9,034 nt of DNA, from the NCBI GenBank assembly GCA_002311925.1, contig DCAK01000059.1, forward strand, positions 3,002 to 12,035, written 5' to 3'. Position numbers and translations under genes: made by a program. The DNA is from Planctomycetes bacterium UBA1135 (GTDB lineage: Bacteria; Planctomycetota; UBA1135). Every line of letters begins with the position of its first letter. Within the stretch, counting starts at the first letter, position 1. The notes under the pieces were generated by a model that saw nothing but the letters and a program-made list of their open reading frames with translations, searched no databases and had not been told where the DNA came from. This document shows, one piece after another, positions 6,672 through 9,034 of the stretch.

Positions 6672-7456
6672 AATTCCAGGGCCCGGGGGGTGATCTCCGC
6701 CAATCGGCGGATGCGGTCCTGCTCGCTCGGGTGTGTGGAGAGAAAGGTGGGGGGGCCCTTGCCCGAAGCATTCTCCATTCTCTCCCAGAGTGGGACGGCC
6801 GCCCGGGGGTCGAAGCCGGAAGCGGCGCTCAGGAAGAGTCCAAGCTCATCCGCCTCGCTTTCATGGGAGCGGGAATAGGGCAACAGGATTCCCAGGGTGG
6901 CTCCCAGGCCGAGGGCAGCCATGATGGTGCGACGGTCCTCCGGATTGCTTTTTTTCAGGGTGTGGTCGGCCGTCATCATCGCGCCTTGAAAGACCATGCC
7001 CTGGGAAAGGCGTTCTCCTCCATGGCGCAGCAGGGCGTGAGCCACTTCATGGCCCATCACGACGGCGAGGCCGTCCTCGCTTTCGGTGACCTCCAGGAGC
7101 CCCGAATAGACGGCGCACTTTCCTCCGGGGAGGGCCCATGCGTTGACGGTATCCGGCTCATCGAGAAGTTCGAATTCCCAGCGAAATTTTTTGGCGGGGT
7201 CGGGATGCCTCTTGCGGGCGGTCTTTGCGATGGCGCGCCCGATTCTCTCCACCATCTCAGCGTCGGGACCGGTTTCCACGATGGCGGCCCCTTCCAGCGC
7301 CTCTCCCCACGCTTGCGAGCCGAGCCGCATTTCCTGGGAGAGCGAATAGAAATTGAGCTGCTTCCTGCCGCTGGCGGTGGTTTGGCAGGAGATGAAGCCG
7401 GCCAGGGCCAGGAAAAGGCAGGCGAGGAGGCGGGAGGCGTGTCGGTTGGGTTCCAC
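6632..7456 (-). CDS. M48 family zinc metalloprotease, predicted lipoprotein
   Basis: A 274-residue M48 (Oma1/LoiP-like) peptidase, probably a membrane-attached periplasmic quality-control protease. The N-terminus has a basic n-region, a hydrophobic core LLACLFLALAGFISC and Cys24 in a lipobox-like FISC. Phe at -3 is not ideal, so lipidation is likely but not certain. The active site is HEVAH at 136-140 (two zinc-ligand His and the catalytic Glu). The third ligand is Glu199 in SHESEADELG, the M48 ExxAD pattern. NAWALPGGKCAVYSGLL (105-121) and a late LSTHPSEQDRI (239-249) are also typical. The start is GTG 7456, giving a complete signal. The frame stays open further upstream but that part runs through the opposite gpmI gene. 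It is the first gene of the minus-strand cluster, its stop overlapping the M28 start. Confidence 0.9.
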   Translation of the reverse strand: MEPNRHASRLLACLFLALAGFISCQTTASGRKQLNFYSLSQEMRLGSQAWGEALEGAAIVETGPDAEMVERIGRAIAKTARKRHPDPAKKFRWEFELLDEPDTVNAWALPGGKCAVYSGLLEVTESEDGLAVVMGHEVAHALLRHGGERLSQGMVFQGAMMTADHTLKKSNPEDRRTIMAALGLGATLGILLPYSRSHESEADELGLFLSAASGFDPRAAVPLWERMENASGKGPPTFLSTHPSEQDRIRRLAEITPRALELWRRATGAEDEKG

Positions 7457-7481
7457 CCCCGTATCGTATGGCCGACTTTCT
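7457..7481. promoter_or_regulatory. Very short divergent spacer between M48 and gpmI genes
   Basis: Only 25 bases separate GTG 7456 (minus) from ATG 7482 (plus). At least one promoter must lie partly in coding sequence. TATCGT at 7462-7467 (plus) resembles a -10 box but has no properly spaced -35. On the minus strand TTGACG (7495-7490) and TACGAT are 21 bases apart, too far. No Shine-Dalgarno is visible before gpmI. This is a positional call only. Confidence 0.3.
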
Positions 7482-9020
7482 ATGAGCAGCGTCAAGCCCA
7501 CGGTTCTCATCGTCCTGGACGGATGGGGCCACGCCGAGGCTGGCCCGCACAATGCGGTGACCTGCGCGCCGGCGCGCAATTTCCTCAAGTGGATGGAAGA
7601 GTGGCCCCATGCTCTTCTTTCGGCGTCGGGGGAAGAGGTTGGGCTGCCCCTGGGGTTGATGGGGAATTCCGAGGTGGGGCACACCAACATTGGGGCGGGA
7701 AGGACGGTCAACCAGACCATCACCCGCATCGACGAGAGCATCCGCTCGGGGGAATTCACCGGAATTTCCGCCATCCGTGGGGCCATCGACCATGCTCGAA
7801 GCCATGCGAGCCATCTTCACCTTTTCGGCCTGGTGGGGTCGGGAGGGGTGCACGCGAGCGATCAGCACTGTCGCGCCGTCCTGGAAATGGCCGATTCCTT
7901 GGGCTTGCCGGGCGAGAAGATTCGTTTTCACGCAATCTTGGACGGGAGGGACACTCCCCCGACCAGCGCGGCCGGGTTTCTGGAAGACCTGGAAACCATG
8001 CTGGCTGAGCAGGGAGGGAGGTTGGTCACCATTGGGGGGCGCTATTGGGGAATGGATAGGGACCAGAATTGGGAACGAACCCGGAGGTTTTGGCGGGCGA
8101 TGGTCCTCGGCAAGGCGGACTATTCGGCCGGTTCCTGGCGGGAGGCCCTGGCGCTGGGGAAGGAGAGGGGGGAGACGGATGAATTTCTCGCCCCCACCCT
8201 GTTGGGAGGGGGGACGGACGGGGTGGCCGAGGGTGACGCAGTCTTTTCCCTCAATTTTCGGTCGGACCGGGTTCGCCAGATCACCGAGGCCTTCCTCTTC
8301 CCTGAATTCTTCGGCTTCGACCGTGGCCGCCACCCCTCGGTACATTTCGCCAGCATGACCCACTATCGGGACGATTTTCCGTGCCCCGTGGCCTTTCCAA
8401 AGGAGCAGCTCCACTCCCTTTTCGGGGAATTGGTCGCCGCCAAGGGGCTTCGCCAATTTCGTTGCGCCGAAACCGAGAAATACGCCCATGTGACTTTCTT
8501 CTTCAATGGTGGAAGGGAGGAAGTCTACGAGGGGGAGGAGAGGATTCTGGTTCCCTCTCCCAAGGTGGCCACCTACGACCTTCAACCGGAAATGTCCGCG
8601 CCGGAAGTCACCGACCAAGTCTGCCGTCGTCTCGAGGGGGGTGAACACCACCTCTACGTGGTGAATTTCGCGAACTCCGACATGGTGGGCCATACAGGGA
8701 TTCAATCCGCGGCCGAAGCCGCCGTCCTGGCGGTGGACCGATGCCTGGGTCGCATCGCGGAGAAGGTTCTCGAAGCCGGCGGAACTCTCGCAATCACCGC
8801 CGACCATGGGAACGCCGAAATGATGGTGGACCCCGACAGCGGGGAACCTCACACGGCTCATACCCTCAATCCGGTTCCATTCCTGCTGATGGGGGAACCC
8901 TTCAGGGGGGCGAGCCTGCGCGAAGTTGGAGTTCTTGGAGATGTTGCCCCCACCTTGATGGAGGCTATGGGGATTGAGCAGCCAGCCGTCATGGACGGCC
9001 AATCTCTCCTTCGGCAATAA
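7482..9020 (+). CDS. gpmI: 2,3-bisphosphoglycerate-independent phosphoglycerate mutase
   Basis: A complete 512-residue iPGM, the normal length for the family, interconverting 3- and 2-phosphoglycerate in glycolysis and gluconeogenesis with two metal ions (usually Mn2+). Landmarks: VLIVLDGWG with metal ligand Asp13; GNSEVGHTNIGAGR with the phospho-accepting Ser63; SGGVHASDQH (His124); FHAILDGRDTPP (Arg156, Asp157); GRYWGMDRDQNWER (Arg187, Arg193); NFRSDRVRQI (Arg260, Arg263); AETEKYAHVTFFFNGG (Lys333); NFANSDMVGHTG (Asp400, His404); ITADHGNAE (Asp441, His442); and HTAHTLNPVPF (His460). All substrate and metal residues expected from the Geobacillus enzyme are present. The usual GGVHSH reads GGVHAS here, a mild change. 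ATG 7482 starts the protein three residues before the conserved KPTVLIVLDGWG. There is no obvious ribosome binding site. It is divergent from the M48 gene and metabolically unlinked to its neighbours except, loosely, the ROK sugar kinase. Confidence 0.98.
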   Translation: MSSVKPTVLIVLDGWGHAEAGPHNAVTCAPARNFLKWMEEWPHALLSASGEEVGLPLGLMGNSEVGHTNIGAGRTVNQTITRIDESIRSGEFTGISAIRGAIDHARSHASHLHLFGLVGSGGVHASDQHCRAVLEMADSLGLPGEKIRFHAILDGRDTPPTSAAGFLEDLETMLAEQGGRLVTIGGRYWGMDRDQNWERTRRFWRAMVLGKADYSAGSWREALALGKERGETDEFLAPTLLGGGTDGVAEGDAVFSLNFRSDRVRQITEAFLFPEFFGFDRGRHPSVHFASMTHYRDDFPCPVAFPKEQLHSLFGELVAAKGLRQFRCAETEKYAHVTFFFNGGREEVYEGEERILVPSPKVATYDLQPEMSAPEVTDQVCRRLEGGEHHLYVVNFANSDMVGHTGIQSAAEAAVLAVDRCLGRIAEKVLEAGGTLAITADHGNAEMMVDPDSGEPHTAHTLNPVPFLLMGEPFRGASLREVGVLGDVAPTLMEAMGIEQPAVMDGQSLLRQ

Positions 9021-9034
9021 GGCCTTAGACTTTT

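Noticed and set aside
7490..7495. Minus-strand TTGACG as a -35 box for the M48 gene
   Set aside because: The only -10-like sequence (TACGAT) is 21 bases away rather than about 17, and TTGACG lies in gpmI codons 3-5, so it is likely coincidental.
6626..8008. A 460-codon plus-strand open frame antisense to the M48 gene and running into gpmI
   Set aside because: Low-complexity Gly/Arg-rich translation without motifs. The M48 gene opposite has a complete HEVAH...ESEAD site, and the downstream part is merely another frame of gpmI.
7257..9017. A 586-codon open frame on the minus strand, antisense to the whole gpmI gene and longer than it
   Set aside because: Its translation shows no recognisable domain and is rich in Pro, Gly, His and Arg, as expected for the shadow of a GC-rich gene. 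gpmI on the other strand has every catalytic residue, and the frame also runs through the divergent M48 start.
9018..9034. TAAGGCCTTA palindrome followed by GACTTTT after gpmI, resembling a terminator
   Set aside because: The palindrome has no loop of its own. The best hairpin would be three A-T pairs around GGCC, too weak, and the window ends before any longer stem could be judged.

Overview
This is a compact, GC-rich (roughly 60% by eye) bacterial chromosomal segment. It holds eight protein-coding genes and almost no non-coding DNA. No RNA genes, mobile elements, CRISPR arrays or integration scars were seen. Taxonomy cannot be fixed from the sequence. The pairing of a secreted DUF1800 protein with a Tat-exported DUF1501 protein, GTG/TTG starts, weak Shine-Dalgarno signals and secreted M28/M48 peptidases would fit Planctomycetota or a similar environmental, diderm lineage. 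This is a lean, not a determination.

Layout from left to right: (1) the C-terminal half of a 3-hydroxyacyl-CoA dehydrogenase (+, cut by the window edge); (2) a small aspartyl/asparaginyl beta-hydroxylase-family Fe(II)/2-oxoglutarate oxygenase (-), convergent with gene 1; (3-4) a DUF1800 / DUF1501 pair (+) overlapping by ATGA and divergent from gene 2; (5-7) a minus-strand cluster read as M48 lipoprotein metalloprotease, then M28 aminopeptidase-like zinc peptidase, then ROK-family sugar kinase, with overlapping or nearly touching ends; (8) a complete cofactor-independent phosphoglycerate mutase gpmI (+), divergent from the M48 gene across only about 25 bp.

Functionally the window mixes central metabolism (fatty acyl-CoA oxidation, sugar phosphorylation, glycolysis) with envelope or secreted functions (DUF1800/DUF1501, M28, M48). 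The minus-strand trio looks like one transcription unit because of its overlaps. The DUF1800/DUF1501 pair is the least understood part, but both families are widespread.

The most distinctive structural observations are two. Both convergent gene pairs end on the same shared palindromic CTAG, in which the two stop codons overlap, leaving no room for a conventional terminator. A very strong C6/G8 hairpin sits in the signal-peptide-coding part of the M28 gene. I did not find a convincing undescribed defence or mobile system here.
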